A DNA stretch of 18,127 bases from Syntrophaceae bacterium UBA6112 (GCA_002423465.1 DIWG01000019.1:36657-54783), one strand, 5' to 3'. Positions 7,224 through 14,419 are shown, numbered from the stretch's first letter. Notes: generated by a model not told the origin, from the sequence alone. Numbers and translations are program-made.

Positions 7224-7883
7224 ATGCCGATACAGATACCCATTCCCCAGTACAGCCCCCGTGAGGAACTTGCGAACAGCATCACCCACGGGGTCGGGGT
7301 CGTCCTCGCGATCGGGGCGCTTGGAATCCTGACCGCCTTCGCGACACTGCTCGGGGATGCCTGGCACATCGTGGGCTGCAGCATCTTCGGGGCCACGCTG
7401 ATCATTCTCTACACGGCATCCACCCTCTACCACAGCATCCCGCTCCCGAAGGCAAAGACGCTCCTGCGGGTCATCGACCATTCGGCGATCTTTCTGCTGA
7501 TCGCCGGGACCTATACCCCTTTCGTCCTGGTGAATCTCCGCGGTCCCTGGGGCTGGTCGCTTTTCGGCGTTGTCTGGGGAATCGCGCTGATCGGGGTCAT
7601 CTTCCAGGTTTCCCTGCTCCGCCGCTGGCCGGTGGCCTCGGTCGGCCTATATGTGGGAATGGGATTCCTGGTGGTCGTTGCCATCAAACCCCTGCTCACC
7701 GCCCTCACGCCGGCCGGACTGTCCCTGCTGATCGCCGGTGGGCTCGCCTACGTCCTGGGTCTCGCGTTCTTCGGCTGGCGCCGGCTGCCGTACCACCATG
7801 CCGTATGGCACCTCTTCGTCCTGGCCGGCAGCACCCTCCATTTTTTTGCGATCCTGCTCTACGTCATCCCCGTGGCGATTTAA
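7224..7883 (+). CDS. hemolysin III family (YqfA/TrhA, PAQR-like) membrane protein
   Basis: This is a 219-residue integral inner-membrane protein with about seven hydrophobic segments. It carries the conserved family residues: the histidine of SITHGVG, S and H in STLYHSIP, D and H in RVIDHSAIFLLIAGTYTPF, and the final HAVWHLFVLAGSTLHFFAI cluster. In PAQR-type proteins these residues bind zinc and suggest a hydrolase-like site. The family name comes from a Bacillus cereus hemolysin. Most bacterial members are thought to work in membrane lipid homeostasis rather than toxicity. The frame is open from 7098, but residues before MPIQIPIPQYSPREELANSITHG are not family-like. An AAGGAG lies upstream with a rather long 13-base spacing. 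It sits between an ABC-F remnant and a truncated VKOR gene, a zone of past rearrangement. Confidence 0.92.
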   Translation: MPIQIPIPQYSPREELANSITHGVGVVLAIGALGILTAFATLLGDAWHIVGCSIFGATLIILYTASTLYHSIPLPKAKTLLRVIDHSAIFLLIAGTYTPFVLVNLRGPWGWSLFGVVWGIALIGVIFQVSLLRRWPVASVGLYVGMGFLVVVAIKPLLTALTPAGLSLLIAGGLAYVLGLAFFGWRRLPYHHAVWHLFVLAGSTLHFFAILLYVIPVAI

Positions 7884-7905
7884 AAATACCCAACTTCTGG
7901 AGTTT

Positions 7906-8631
7906 CTACCCTTCCCTTGATCTTTTCCCTGCGGCCTCGAAGAGGGCGCCCCGGGCAGCGACCGCCTGCCGGAACTCGTGCTTGGCGTTCAGCGCCGCGA
8001 AGAAATAGCCGGCGTGGCGGATCGTTTCCCGGTGGACCGGCGTGTCGATGAACTGAACCCGGATCAGGTTCTTTTCGACAAGTTCGGTGACGAGGGAGAT
8101 AACCTCCGCATCCTCGGCCGCGCAGGGTCCGCAGAAGTAATCCGTGTAGAGACGGACCTCGACGGGTCCTCTGCCGAAAACGGGCAGGGCGGGTCCGGCG
8201 GCGTAGGCCGGCGTTGTCGAACCGGAGAAAAACAGCAGGAAGAAGAGGAACCCGACGGCGGCGGTCATTGCGGCCAGCGTCTTCCGGTTCCGCGTGAAAT
8301 TCACGGCGAGGGCCAGCAGGATCGTTGCCCCGAAGGCAAGGCAGTAAGGGCAATAGATGCCGATTTTCACCTGGTAGCCGATCAGGAAGATCTCCCCGCC
8401 CGCCCCGAAGGCGAGCAGCAGGAGGCAGAGAAGGGACTTCCTGAACCACGCGAGCAGCAGAACGACGACCATGTAGAAGATCCCGAGGTATTTGAGGTCG
8501 ATCCCCAGGATATCGCCTTTCAGAGAACTGCACGCGCCCAGGCAGAAGGCGTAGGCGACGGTAATGGCGATGCCGGTCAGCGCAAGCAGGATGGTCAGGA
8601 AGCGCCTCTTCCGGGACGGAAACTTTGTCAT
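7906..8631 (-). CDS. VKOR-family membrane oxidase fused to a truncated thioredoxin-like domain
   Basis: The N-terminal ~140 residues have about five membrane segments and VKOR-type cysteines: C30 and C34 in the loop FCLGACSS, and the C94-P-Y-C97 active site. Bacterial VKORs reoxidise periplasmic thiol oxidases and pass electrons to quinone. After a linker comes a thioredoxin-fold start, VEVRLYTDYFCGPC (C167, C170), the usual fused oxidase partner. Only 71 residues follow this CxxC, and no cis-proline (TxP) segment is present. The protein ends GALFEAAGKRSREG. In the next frame the sequence continues REKIKGRVETPEVGYF and stops at 7880-7882. That continuation looks more natural for this fold, so a frameshift plus 3' truncation is likely. 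The VKOR half appears intact; the thioredoxin half is doubtful. Confidence 0.8.
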   Translation of the reverse strand: MTKFPSRKRRFLTILLALTGIAITVAYAFCLGACSSLKGDILGIDLKYLGIFYMVVVLLLAWFRKSLLCLLLLAFGAGGEIFLIGYQVKIGIYCPYCLAFGATILLALAVNFTRNRKTLAAMTAAVGFLFFLLFFSGSTTPAYAAGPALPVFGRGPVEVRLYTDYFCGPCAAEDAEVISLVTELVEKNLIRVQFIDTPVHRETIRHAGYFFAALNAKHEFRQAVAARGALFEAAGKRSREG

Positions 8632-8682
8632 GAAATTCGGGAACCCTCCTTCACCATTGAGAATGGCAATGCCTTACCCTTT

Positions 8683-8730
8683 CCCGCCCTGCGGGGTCAA
8701 GGGTTTTCAGGTTCATCACCCTTGGGCGGG
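8683..8730. repeat. intergenic stem-loop between the M29 peptidase and VKOR genes
   Basis: CCCGCCC (8683-8689) and AAGGG (8699-8703) together pair with the uninterrupted CCCTTGGGCGGG (8719-8730), giving 12 bp with a 9-base bulge on one side. It begins two bases past the peptidase stop on the minus strand. There is no T-run, so it looks like an RNA-stabilising or processing hairpin rather than an intrinsic terminator. Confidence 0.45.
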
Positions 8731-8732
8731 CT

Positions 8733-9932
8733 TCAGTGCCGGAAACATCCGTTTTCGTAGATGACGACCCTTTTCCCCGTCGAGAGATGCGCCGTGACCG
8801 TTTTGATCTCCGTGTTCACCAGGTCCCAGTGGAGGGCCGATTCGTTGAAACCCAGCTTCTTTTTCAGCGCGCCGTTCATTGCGGCGGGATCGCCGGCGAA
8901 GGTGTCGGTGTAGGAGTTCCCGACGGCGATATGGCAGTTGCCGTGTTCTCCGCCGAAGTTCTCGTCGAAAAGGGTGTCGGCCATAAACCGGTCGATTCGC
9001 GAGAAGCGCCGGTCGGTCAGGGAAAACTCGCCGATCCGTTTCGCCCCCCGGTCCATCGCAAGTTGACGGATGGTGAACGCCTCGCCGGTCTTGGCGCTGA
9101 TCCCCACGGCGTTTCCCTTCTCAAAGGTCAATCTTACCCCCTCGACATAGTTGCCGCTCCGGTACGAGGGGAGGTTCGCATAAAAGGTTCCTTCGCAGCC
9201 GCGCCAATCCGGGGAGACGAACAGTTCGAAACTCGGAATGTTGTGGCCGGAGATTCCCGCCCATTTCCGCTGCATCCCCGGCGCAATCCGCAGGTCGCAA
9301 TGGGCGGATTCGATCTGGAAAAAGGAGACATCCAGGCTTTCCAGCCATCGCTTGATGGTGTTTGCATTCCGTCTGATCTCCTCCCATTTTCCGACCGGGT
9401 CATCCCGATCCAGGTAACAGGCCCGGATGATCTGTTCCGTGTAAATTTCCGGCGTCGTCCTGGCCTGTCGGGCGAGTTCCGCCGTCGGCAGCGTGCAGAG
9501 GGTCCAACCGTAGACCCCCTCCTGTTCACGACGCTCCAGGATGTCGCGGAGCGGCTTGCGGGCGACCAGAACCTTGCCGATCCGGGCCGGGTCGATCTCC
9601 TTGAGATGGGTCAGGGAATCGGGTGCATGGAGGTAGATCCGGCCGTGCAGGTTCGAGCAGAGCTCCTTCTCGCCCGGGGGCTGGAAAACGAGCCGGTGTT
9701 CGCCGGTCTTTCCGAAGAAGGAACGTTCCATGCCGGCCGTAAGTCCCATCCGTTGAATGGGGTTCAGCCCCGCGGCGATGATTTTGTCATAAAGGAGTTC
9801 CGCAAGCCGCAAGGCGGCGTGGTCGTACTGGATCAGGATCACGTCTCCTTTTCGGAAACGCCCCCGCCGGGCCGTCCTGAGGCCCCAGAGCAGGACATCG
9901 GCGTACCGCTCCAGATAGGGTTCACTCAGCAT
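8733..9932 (-). CDS. M29 (AmpS/AmpT-type) metallo-aminopeptidase
   Basis: The 399-residue protein fits the thermophilic metalloprotease family M29, which removes N-terminal residues with a two-metal site. Landmarks in order are HCDLRIAPG (211-219), GHNIPSFELFVSPDW (E236), IGEFSLTD (E302), TLFDENFGGEHGNCHIAVG (E324, H330, H334) and ALHWDLV (H368, D370). These correspond in order to the Glu, Glu, His, His, Asp ligands known for Thermus AmpT. The frame is open to 10010, but MLSEPYLERYADVLLW is the family start, with AGGAGG nine bases upstream lying inside the 3' end of dsbC. No signal peptide is visible, so the enzyme is probably cytoplasmic even though its neighbours are envelope proteins. It is likely cotranscribed with dsbC, 13 bases away. 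Confidence 0.92.
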   Translation of the reverse strand: MLSEPYLERYADVLLWGLRTARRGRFRKGDVILIQYDHAALRLAELLYDKIIAAGLNPIQRMGLTAGMERSFFGKTGEHRLVFQPPGEKELCSNLHGRIYLHAPDSLTHLKEIDPARIGKVLVARKPLRDILERREQEGVYGWTLCTLPTAELARQARTTPEIYTEQIIRACYLDRDDPVGKWEEIRRNANTIKRWLESLDVSFFQIESAHCDLRIAPGMQRKWAGISGHNIPSFELFVSPDWRGCEGTFYANLPSYRSGNYVEGVRLTFEKGNAVGISAKTGEAFTIRQLAMDRGAKRIGEFSLTDRRFSRIDRFMADTLFDENFGGEHGNCHIAVGNSYTDTFAGDPAAMNGALKKKLGFNESALHWDLVNTEIKTVTAHLSTGKRVVIYENGCFRH

Positions 9933-9945
9933 GTCCGTTGCCTCC

Positions 9946-10659
9946 TCATTTTTTACCGCCCAGGATCCTTTCCATCCCCGGGATGTCCGCCCCAAAAACA
10001 ACCTGTCCATCGATCAGAAAGAGAGGGGTTCCCGTGACCCCGACGCGGTCGCCGATTTCCCGGTGGGCCTTGAGCAGATCGTCCACCGCGGCAGTCTTGC
10101 AGGGGGTGAATTTCATGTCGTCCAGTTTTCCGGTCATCGCCTCTTCATAGACTTTGGCGCGGTTCTCGGCACAGAAGATCTGACGAACCTTTGCCTCGGC
10201 GTTCGGGTGGCTCGCCAACAGGAAGAAAAAGACATGCCGGGTCACATCGTTTCTTCCCGAGAGAAAGGCGGATGCCTTTCGGCAGTACGGACAGTCCGGA
10301 TCCGTGATCTCGATGACCTGATGGGGGCCGGCGCCGATCCGGAGGGCCTTTTCGAGCGGGACCCTTTTCAACCCCTGTTCCAGGATTTTCAGCACGCGCT
10401 CTTCCGTCAGGTTCCTCCCCTCCCGGGTCACGATCGGTCCGTAGACGATGTATTCGGGGCCTGGGGCGTAGTAGAGAATCCGGCTTCCGGATACCACTTC
10501 ATAAAGGCCTTGGATGCCGGCGGGGCGGATATCGTCCGCTCGGATCTTGGGAAAGCTCTGCTGAAAGGATTCTTCCGGGGAGGCCGCCCGCACGGGAGCG
10601 GCGGCCGAAACGATGCACAGAGTCGCGCAAATTGCTGCAAGGAGGTTCATAAATTTCAT
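9946..10659 (-). CDS. dsbC: DsbC-type periplasmic disulfide isomerase
   Basis: The 237-residue protein begins with a signal peptide (MKFMNLLAAICATLCIVSAAAPVRA, probable cleavage after residue 25). An N-terminal dimerisation region follows (about 30-95: IRPAGIQGLYEVVSGSRILYYAPGPEYIVYG). The thioredoxin domain has the active site DPDCPYC (C123, C126), a second cysteine pair (C163, C187) and the cis-proline loop GVTGTP (P212). DsbC dimers shuffle incorrect disulfides in the periplasm. The frame is open to 10755, but a signal peptide starting at 10659 fits the family; M4 (10650) is an alternative. It is first in a minus-strand run with the M29 peptidase and VKOR genes. A weak promoter (TTGAAT, 18 bases, CATAAA) and the palindrome TATGCGCATA (10692-10701) lie upstream. 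Confidence 0.93.
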   Translation of the reverse strand: MKFMNLLAAICATLCIVSAAAPVRAASPEESFQQSFPKIRADDIRPAGIQGLYEVVSGSRILYYAPGPEYIVYGPIVTREGRNLTEERVLKILEQGLKRVPLEKALRIGAGPHQVIEITDPDCPYCRKASAFLSGRNDVTRHVFFFLLASHPNAEAKVRQIFCAENRAKVYEEAMTGKLDDMKFTPCKTAAVDDLLKAHREIGDRVGVTGTPLFLIDGQVVFGADIPGMERILGGKK

Positions 10660-10802
10660 GATCGCTTTTCCCCGGAGACGTTTTGCATCTTTATGCGCAT
10701 AGGCCCAGGCAAAATTCAATGAAAATTTACCGAGCCCCTCTGCCTCCGGAGACATCCCTCACCGTACCGGACCATCCCGCCTCCCGTAAAACATATCTGG
10801 TT

Positions 10803-10832
10803 TTGACATCGCAATGAAAATATGCAATGAAA
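10803..10832 (+). promoter_or_regulatory. possible promoter and direct repeat ahead of the STAS gene
   Basis: A perfect TTGACA (10803-10808) is followed 17 bases later by AATGAA (10826-10831), a weak -10 resembling the TATGAA seen at other promoters here. The nine-base direct repeat GCAATGAAA occurs at 10811-10819 and 10824-10832, a period of 13. The STAS start at 10935 is about 100 bases downstream. Confidence 0.35.
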
Positions 10833-10934
10833 CAAAAACGACGATTTGTCTTCATGTTTTCCGCCGGCCCCGGAGGGACGGGCGGAGAGGGTGGCCGTTT
10901 CAACAGCTTCAGAAAAGGTTTGAAAGGGGAGAAA

Positions 10935-11267
10935 ATGGAGATTACCGTGAGAAAAGAGGGAAGCGCCGCAGTCGTGTCCGTCAAGGGCCGGATTGACGCC
11001 GTAACGGCGGGAGAGTTTGAGAAGGGCTTGTCCGCCCTGATGACCGGCGGGGATTGCATGCTGGTTCTCGATTTTAAGGGCCTTGAGTATATCAGCAGCG
11101 CCGGGCTGAGAAGCATTCTGTCCATCGCGAAGCAGCTCAAGGCGAAGGAGGGTAAGATGCTCTTCGCCGGCCTTCAGGGTCCGGTGAAGGATGTCTTCAA
11201 AATCTCCGGCTTCGGTTCCATATTCAAGATTTATGATACGGAGGAAGAAGCCCTCCGTCAGATCTGA
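10935..11267 (+). CDS. STAS-domain anti-sigma factor antagonist
   Basis: This 110-residue protein is a single STAS domain of the SpoIIAA/RsbV type: MEITVRKEGSAAVVSVKGRIDAVTAGEFE, then LVLDFKGLEYISSAGLRSIL. The S54-S55 of ISSAGLR is the site where such proteins are phosphorylated by their partner kinase. It is followed by KMLFAGLQGPVKDVFKISGF. In partner switching the unphosphorylated form binds the anti-sigma kinase and frees its target. The frame is open upstream to 10827, but the STAS fold begins here and AAGGGGAG lies just ahead of the ATG. The stop (TGA) is directly followed by the ATG of the kinase gene, so the two are coupled. Confidence 0.94.
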   Translation: MEITVRKEGSAAVVSVKGRIDAVTAGEFEKGLSALMTGGDCMLVLDFKGLEYISSAGLRSILSIAKQLKAKEGKMLFAGLQGPVKDVFKISGFGSIFKIYDTEEEALRQI

Positions 11268-11696
11268 ATGGCACAGATTCCCGCGCAGATCCGGGTCCCC
11301 GCTTCCATGGGGTCTCTTCAAACGTTGCTTGCGTTCGTGGGTTCCTGCCTGGCGTCGCAGGGTATCGGAGAGGAGAGACTCCGCGAGGTCGAGCTGGCGA
11401 TGGAGGAGATCCTTGTGAACATCTTCCGTTACGCCTATTCGGACCGGGAAGGTGAAGTGGAACTTGCCTGCCGGTTCGACGGCGACGGACGGGTGCTGGT
11501 TGAGGTTGCCGATCAGGGGGTTCCCTTCGATCCCCTCTCCCGGGAGGACCCCGATCTACAGGCCGGGATCGAGGAGAGGAGCGTCGGCGGATTGGGGGTG
11601 TTCTTTGTGAAGCAGTTGATCCCTGCCATCCGGTACCGGCGGGAAGGCGAACGGAACATCCTCACGCTTCCGATCGATCCCGAGGCGTTGCTGTGA
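11268..11696 (+). CDS. RsbW/SpoIIAB-like serine kinase, HATPase fold
   Basis: The 142-residue protein carries the Bergerat ATP-binding boxes: N-box EEILVNIFRYAY (E47, N51), G1 VADQGVPFDP (D82, G84) and G2 GGLGVFFVKQL (107-117). It belongs to the anti-sigma regulatory/serine-threonine kinase group that phosphorylates STAS partners. The preceding gene encodes such a partner and abuts it with no spacer. No PP2C phosphatase, sigma factor or receiver protein lies nearby, so the input and output are not visible here. The target could be a sigma factor or another protein, as in partner-switch systems controlling secretion or surface behaviour. The stop is six bases from the convergent prenyl synthase gene. 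Confidence 0.92.
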   Translation: MAQIPAQIRVPASMGSLQTLLAFVGSCLASQGIGEERLREVELAMEEILVNIFRYAYSDREGEVELACRFDGDGRVLVEVADQGVPFDPLSREDPDLQAGIEERSVGGLGVFFVKQLIPAIRYRREGERNILTLPIDPEALL

Positions 11697-11702
11697 AAAT
11701 GG

Positions 11703-12671
11703 TTACAGCCGCCGTTCGATGATGTAGTCCGCGATCGTCAGCAGCGCGGTTTTGGCCTCCGAGTCGGTAAAGGGGGCCAGGAACCCTCTCGCCTCGTCGA
11801 TGCAGTTCCTTGCTTTCCCCAGCGCGTAGGGAATGCCGTCGTAGCGATGCATGATGGTCATGATCCCGGCGGTCGCCTCCCCGTCCTTCTTTTCGATCCC
11901 CGTCCGGATCAAAGTCTTTTCCTCCGGGGTGCACTTTCGCATGGTCCGGATGAGGGGGAGCGTCAACTTTCCCTCGCTGAGGTCCTGTCCGATCGCCTTG
12001 CCGAATTCCTCCTCCTTGGCCACGTAGTCGAGGGTGTCGTCCGTGATCTGGAAGGCGGTGCCCAGCCTCATCCCGAAGCGGGTCAGCGCCTCGATTTGGC
12101 CCTCCGCGGCGTTTCCGAGAATGCCGCCGATCGCGCAAGCCGCCGAAATCAGAATCGACGTCTTCTTCTCGACAATTGACAGATACTCTTTTTCCGTGAT
12201 CCCGATGTCGCCCGCCTTCATCAATTGGAAGACCTCGCCTTCGGACATCGTGTTGGTCGTGGTGGAGATGAGCTTGAGGATGGCCGGGTTCCCGTCGTCG
12301 GTCATCAATTTGAAGGATTTGGAGTAGAGGAAGTCCCCCACGAGAACGCTGGCCGCATTTCCCCAGACCCGGTTTGCCGAAGCCTTGCCGCGCCGGGTTT
12401 CCGCATGGTCGATCACATCGTCATGGAGGAGGCTTGCCGTGTGGATGAACTCGATGATTGCCGACAGGGGATAGCGGCGCTCCCCCTTATAGCCGCAAAG
12501 TTCCGCGGCGGCCAGCAGCAGGAGGGGCCGGAAGCGTTTGCCGCCGCTGCCGATCAGGTGGTTGATGATCTCCGGGATGAGCCGAACTTCCGAACGGAGA
12601 TACATCTCCATGTGTTCCTCGACCTGTTTGAGGTCGCTTCCATAATAATGAAATACATCCTGTATCTGCAT
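11703..12671 (-). CDS. ispB: long-chain all-trans polyprenyl diphosphate synthase
   Basis: It condenses isopentenyl diphosphate onto an allylic primer to make the isoprenoid tail of quinones. The 322-residue protein has GGKRFRP (43-49), the first aspartate-rich motif LLHDDVIDH (D84, D85, D88) with RRG after it, and the second motif QITDDTLDY (D211, D212, D215). The fifth residue before the first motif is alanine (A79), not a bulky aromatic, which in this family means a long product such as octaprenyl. The exact chain length cannot be read from the sequence. The start is supported by GAGGGG seven bases upstream and a minus-strand promoter about 70 bases ahead. It converges with the kinase gene with only six bases between. 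Confidence 0.93.
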   Translation of the reverse strand: MQIQDVFHYYGSDLKQVEEHMEMYLRSEVRLIPEIINHLIGSGGKRFRPLLLLAAAELCGYKGERRYPLSAIIEFIHTASLLHDDVIDHAETRRGKASANRVWGNAASVLVGDFLYSKSFKLMTDDGNPAILKLISTTTNTMSEGEVFQLMKAGDIGITEKEYLSIVEKKTSILISAACAIGGILGNAAEGQIEALTRFGMRLGTAFQITDDTLDYVAKEEEFGKAIGQDLSEGKLTLPLIRTMRKCTPEEKTLIRTGIEKKDGEATAGIMTIMHRYDGIPYALGKARNCIDEARGFLAPFTDSEAKTALLTIADYIIERRL

Positions 12672-12740
12672 GATTATACCCCTCGGTTACGGAACATCGG
12701 CCTCTGGGACAACGGGGCTTCGGGTTTTTTCATGGTTTCA

Positions 12741-12769
12741 TTCATAATGGATATCTTGCAAAATGTCAA
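12741..12769 (-). promoter_or_regulatory. sigma-70-type promoter for ispB
   Basis: On the minus strand TTGACA (12769-12764) is followed by exactly 17 bases and TATGAA (12746-12741). The predicted start near 12734 lies about 63 bases ahead of the ispB ATG. Confidence 0.6.
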
Positions 12770-12874
12770 ACAGACCGTCCGCGCCGCATGGCCTGTCGCC
12801 GCGGCACAGCGCCGGGAGGCGATTTCCCGCGATGCGCAAGACCGGTCCCGGATGGTCTCCGCATATATTTGCAT

Positions 12875-12903
12875 TTGACGAGGGCGCCGATTCATATTAT
12901 GAA
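12875..12903 (+). promoter_or_regulatory. promoter with palindromic -10 for the C_GCAxxG gene
   Basis: TTGACG (12875-12880), 17 bases, then TATGAA (12898-12903). The -10 is the right half of the perfect palindrome TTCATA-T-TATGAA (12891-12903), a possible operator. The gene's ATG at 13026 is about 115 bases downstream. Confidence 0.5.
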
Positions 12904-13025
12904 CGATCCGCGATGTGAAGTCCACTTTGTGTTTCCCCGGTCACGTTGAGGGGGAATTTTGTTTGGGGTTGTTTCAAAGAAGAAGCGCCGGGTGGCTCCG
13001 GATGGAAAATGGATGGGAGGGCGCC

Positions 13026-13463
13026 ATGAGCGAAAAGGTTGCGGCGGCGGTGGCCTGTTTCCGGGAGGGGTTCAATTGTTCACAGGCGATCCTCTCCACC
13101 TGGGGCGGGGAGTTCGGCCTGGAGAAAGAGACGTCCCTGCGGGTGGCGTCCGCGTTTGGAGGGGGGATGGCAGGCCTCGGGGAGGTCTGCGGCGCCGTGA
13201 CGGGCGCCCTGATCGTCATCGGCCTGAAGCACGGCCAGACTCAGGCGAAGGACAAGGAGACGAAAGATAGAAATTATGCCCATGTCCAGGATTTCACCGG
13301 CCGCTTCCGGTCTCGCAACGGTTCCCTGCTCTGCCGGGAGTTGCTCGGGTGCAACCTGACGACGCCGGAGGAGAGGGAGATGGCGAAACAGAAGGGGCTC
13401 TTCACCGAACGTTGTCCCCGCTTCGTCCGGGACGCCGCGGAGATCCTGGAGGATTTTCTTTAA
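13026..13463 (+). CDS. C_GCAxxG_C_C family redox protein
   Basis: This 145-residue protein matches the C_GCAxxG_C_C family of putative redox-active proteins, common in anaerobes. It has CFREGFNCSQAIL (C11, C18), AFGGGMAGLGEVCGAVTGALIVIGLKHGQ (C55), LLCRELLGCNL (C103, C109) and ERCPRF (C130). The glycine-rich stretch and cysteine spacing are diagnostic. The actual reaction is not known to me; the cysteines suggest metal or thiol redox chemistry. The start is set by GGGAGGG just ahead of the ATG and by the start of homology. The frame is open to 12915 without family similarity. The EamA transporter follows 70 bases downstream on the same strand with no clear terminator, so they are probably cotranscribed. 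Confidence 0.93.
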   Translation: MSEKVAAAVACFREGFNCSQAILSTWGGEFGLEKETSLRVASAFGGGMAGLGEVCGAVTGALIVIGLKHGQTQAKDKETKDRNYAHVQDFTGRFRSRNGSLLCRELLGCNLTTPEEREMAKQKGLFTERCPRFVRDAAEILEDFL

Positions 13464-13533
13464 CCACAGACGGGTGTTGATCCACGGCACTGTCAGGATT
13501 CGGTAAGAATCACCGGGATCAGGAGGTTTTGGA

Positions 13534-14406
13534 TTGAGCGGCATTGCCCTGGGAATCGTTCTGACATCCGCTTTGCTGCATGCGGGCTGGAACTACCTTC
13601 TCAAGAAAAGCGACCGAAAGATCGTCTTTATCTGGTGGTTCCTGCTGGCTTCCCTGGTTCTCTACTTCCCGATGTTTCTTTATTTCATCGGGGACGCTCC
13701 GATTCCCCCCGCGGGCTGGCTCTGCATCTTCGCAACCGGCCTCATCCACGCGGCCTATTTCTGGTTCATGGGAGGGGCCTATCAGCGGGGCGACCTCTCG
13801 CTGGTCTATCCGCTGGCCCGGGGATCGGGTCCCCTCTTCGTGCCGGTCCTCGCCGTGATGCTCCTCCGCGAGGAAATCGCCCCACTCGGCGGTATCGGGA
13901 TCGGTTTCATCATCGCCGGGATCTACTGCGTCCATCTGCGCTCTTTCAATAGCAGGGCCTTTCTGGAGCCTTTCCGCTCCCTCCGCGGCGGAGCTTCTCT
14001 GTGGGCGCTTTCCACGGGTCTGATGATCGCCGCCTACTCCCTGGTGGACAAGGTCGGTGTGGGGTTGGTCTACCCGCCGGTCTACATCTACATCATGGTC
14101 TTCATCACCTGGCTGGCACTGACTCCCTGGATCCTGATCCGGGAGCGCGGCCGGTTGCGGGAGGAGTGGCGGAGACACGCCGGCACCATTTTTGTCGTCG
14201 GCTTCTTCAGTATTTTCACTTACCTGATGATCCTCTTCGCCCTGACAATGAGCAAGGTCAGCTATGTGGCGGCGGTTCGCGAGGTCAGCATCGTCCTGTC
14301 GGCCTACTTCGGCATCGTCTATCTGGGAGAGAAACACGGGCGTCAGAAGCTGCTGGGCGCCGTGCTGATCTGCCTGGGGGTGGTCGCCATCGGCCTGAGC
14401 CGGTAG
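13534..14406 (+). CDS. EamA/DMT-family permease
   Basis: The 290-residue protein is built of about ten hydrophobic helices in two repeats, the layout of the drug/metabolite transporter superfamily. The first repeat starts MSGIALGIVLTSALLHAGWNYLLKKS and ends GIGIGFIIAGIYCVHLR. The second contains ALSTGLMIAAYSLVDKVGV and ends EVSIVLSAYFGIVYLGEKHGRQKLLGAVLICLGVVAIGLS. The EKHGRQKLLGAVLI segment is the typical EamA end motif. Such proteins usually export amino acids or other metabolites; the substrate cannot be assigned here. The start codon is TTG, supported by a perfect AGGAGG seven bases upstream; no better ATG lies nearby. The stop is 13 bases from the convergent lysR gene. Confidence 0.9.
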   Translation: MSGIALGIVLTSALLHAGWNYLLKKSDRKIVFIWWFLLASLVLYFPMFLYFIGDAPIPPAGWLCIFATGLIHAAYFWFMGGAYQRGDLSLVYPLARGSGPLFVPVLAVMLLREEIAPLGGIGIGFIIAGIYCVHLRSFNSRAFLEPFRSLRGGASLWALSTGLMIAAYSLVDKVGVGLVYPPVYIYIMVFITWLALTPWILIRERGRLREEWRRHAGTIFVVGFFSIFTYLMILFALTMSKVSYVAAVREVSIVLSAYFGIVYLGEKHGRQKLLGAVLICLGVVAIGLSR

Positions 14407-14419
14407 GAGGCGGATTCAA

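Larger units (their letters stand above)
12672..13025. other. divergent intergenic region between ispB and the C_GCAxxG gene
   Basis: These 354 bases hold two outward-facing promoter candidates, listed separately, and no convincing gene. The plus frame from 12915 runs into the C_GCAxxG gene, but its first 37 codons are not family-like. Confidence 0.55.

Noticed and set aside
8736..10037. 433-codon open frame on the plus strand across the M29 peptidase and VKOR-side region
   Set aside because: It is the antisense shadow of the M29 gene, which shows full family motifs and a good ribosome binding site. The plus-strand product resembles nothing and comes from high-GC codon bias.
13519..14337. 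272-codon minus-strand open frame over the EamA gene
   Set aside because: The product is very rich in D, E, Q and H, the usual reverse complement of membrane-protein codons, while the plus strand encodes a clear ten-helix transporter.
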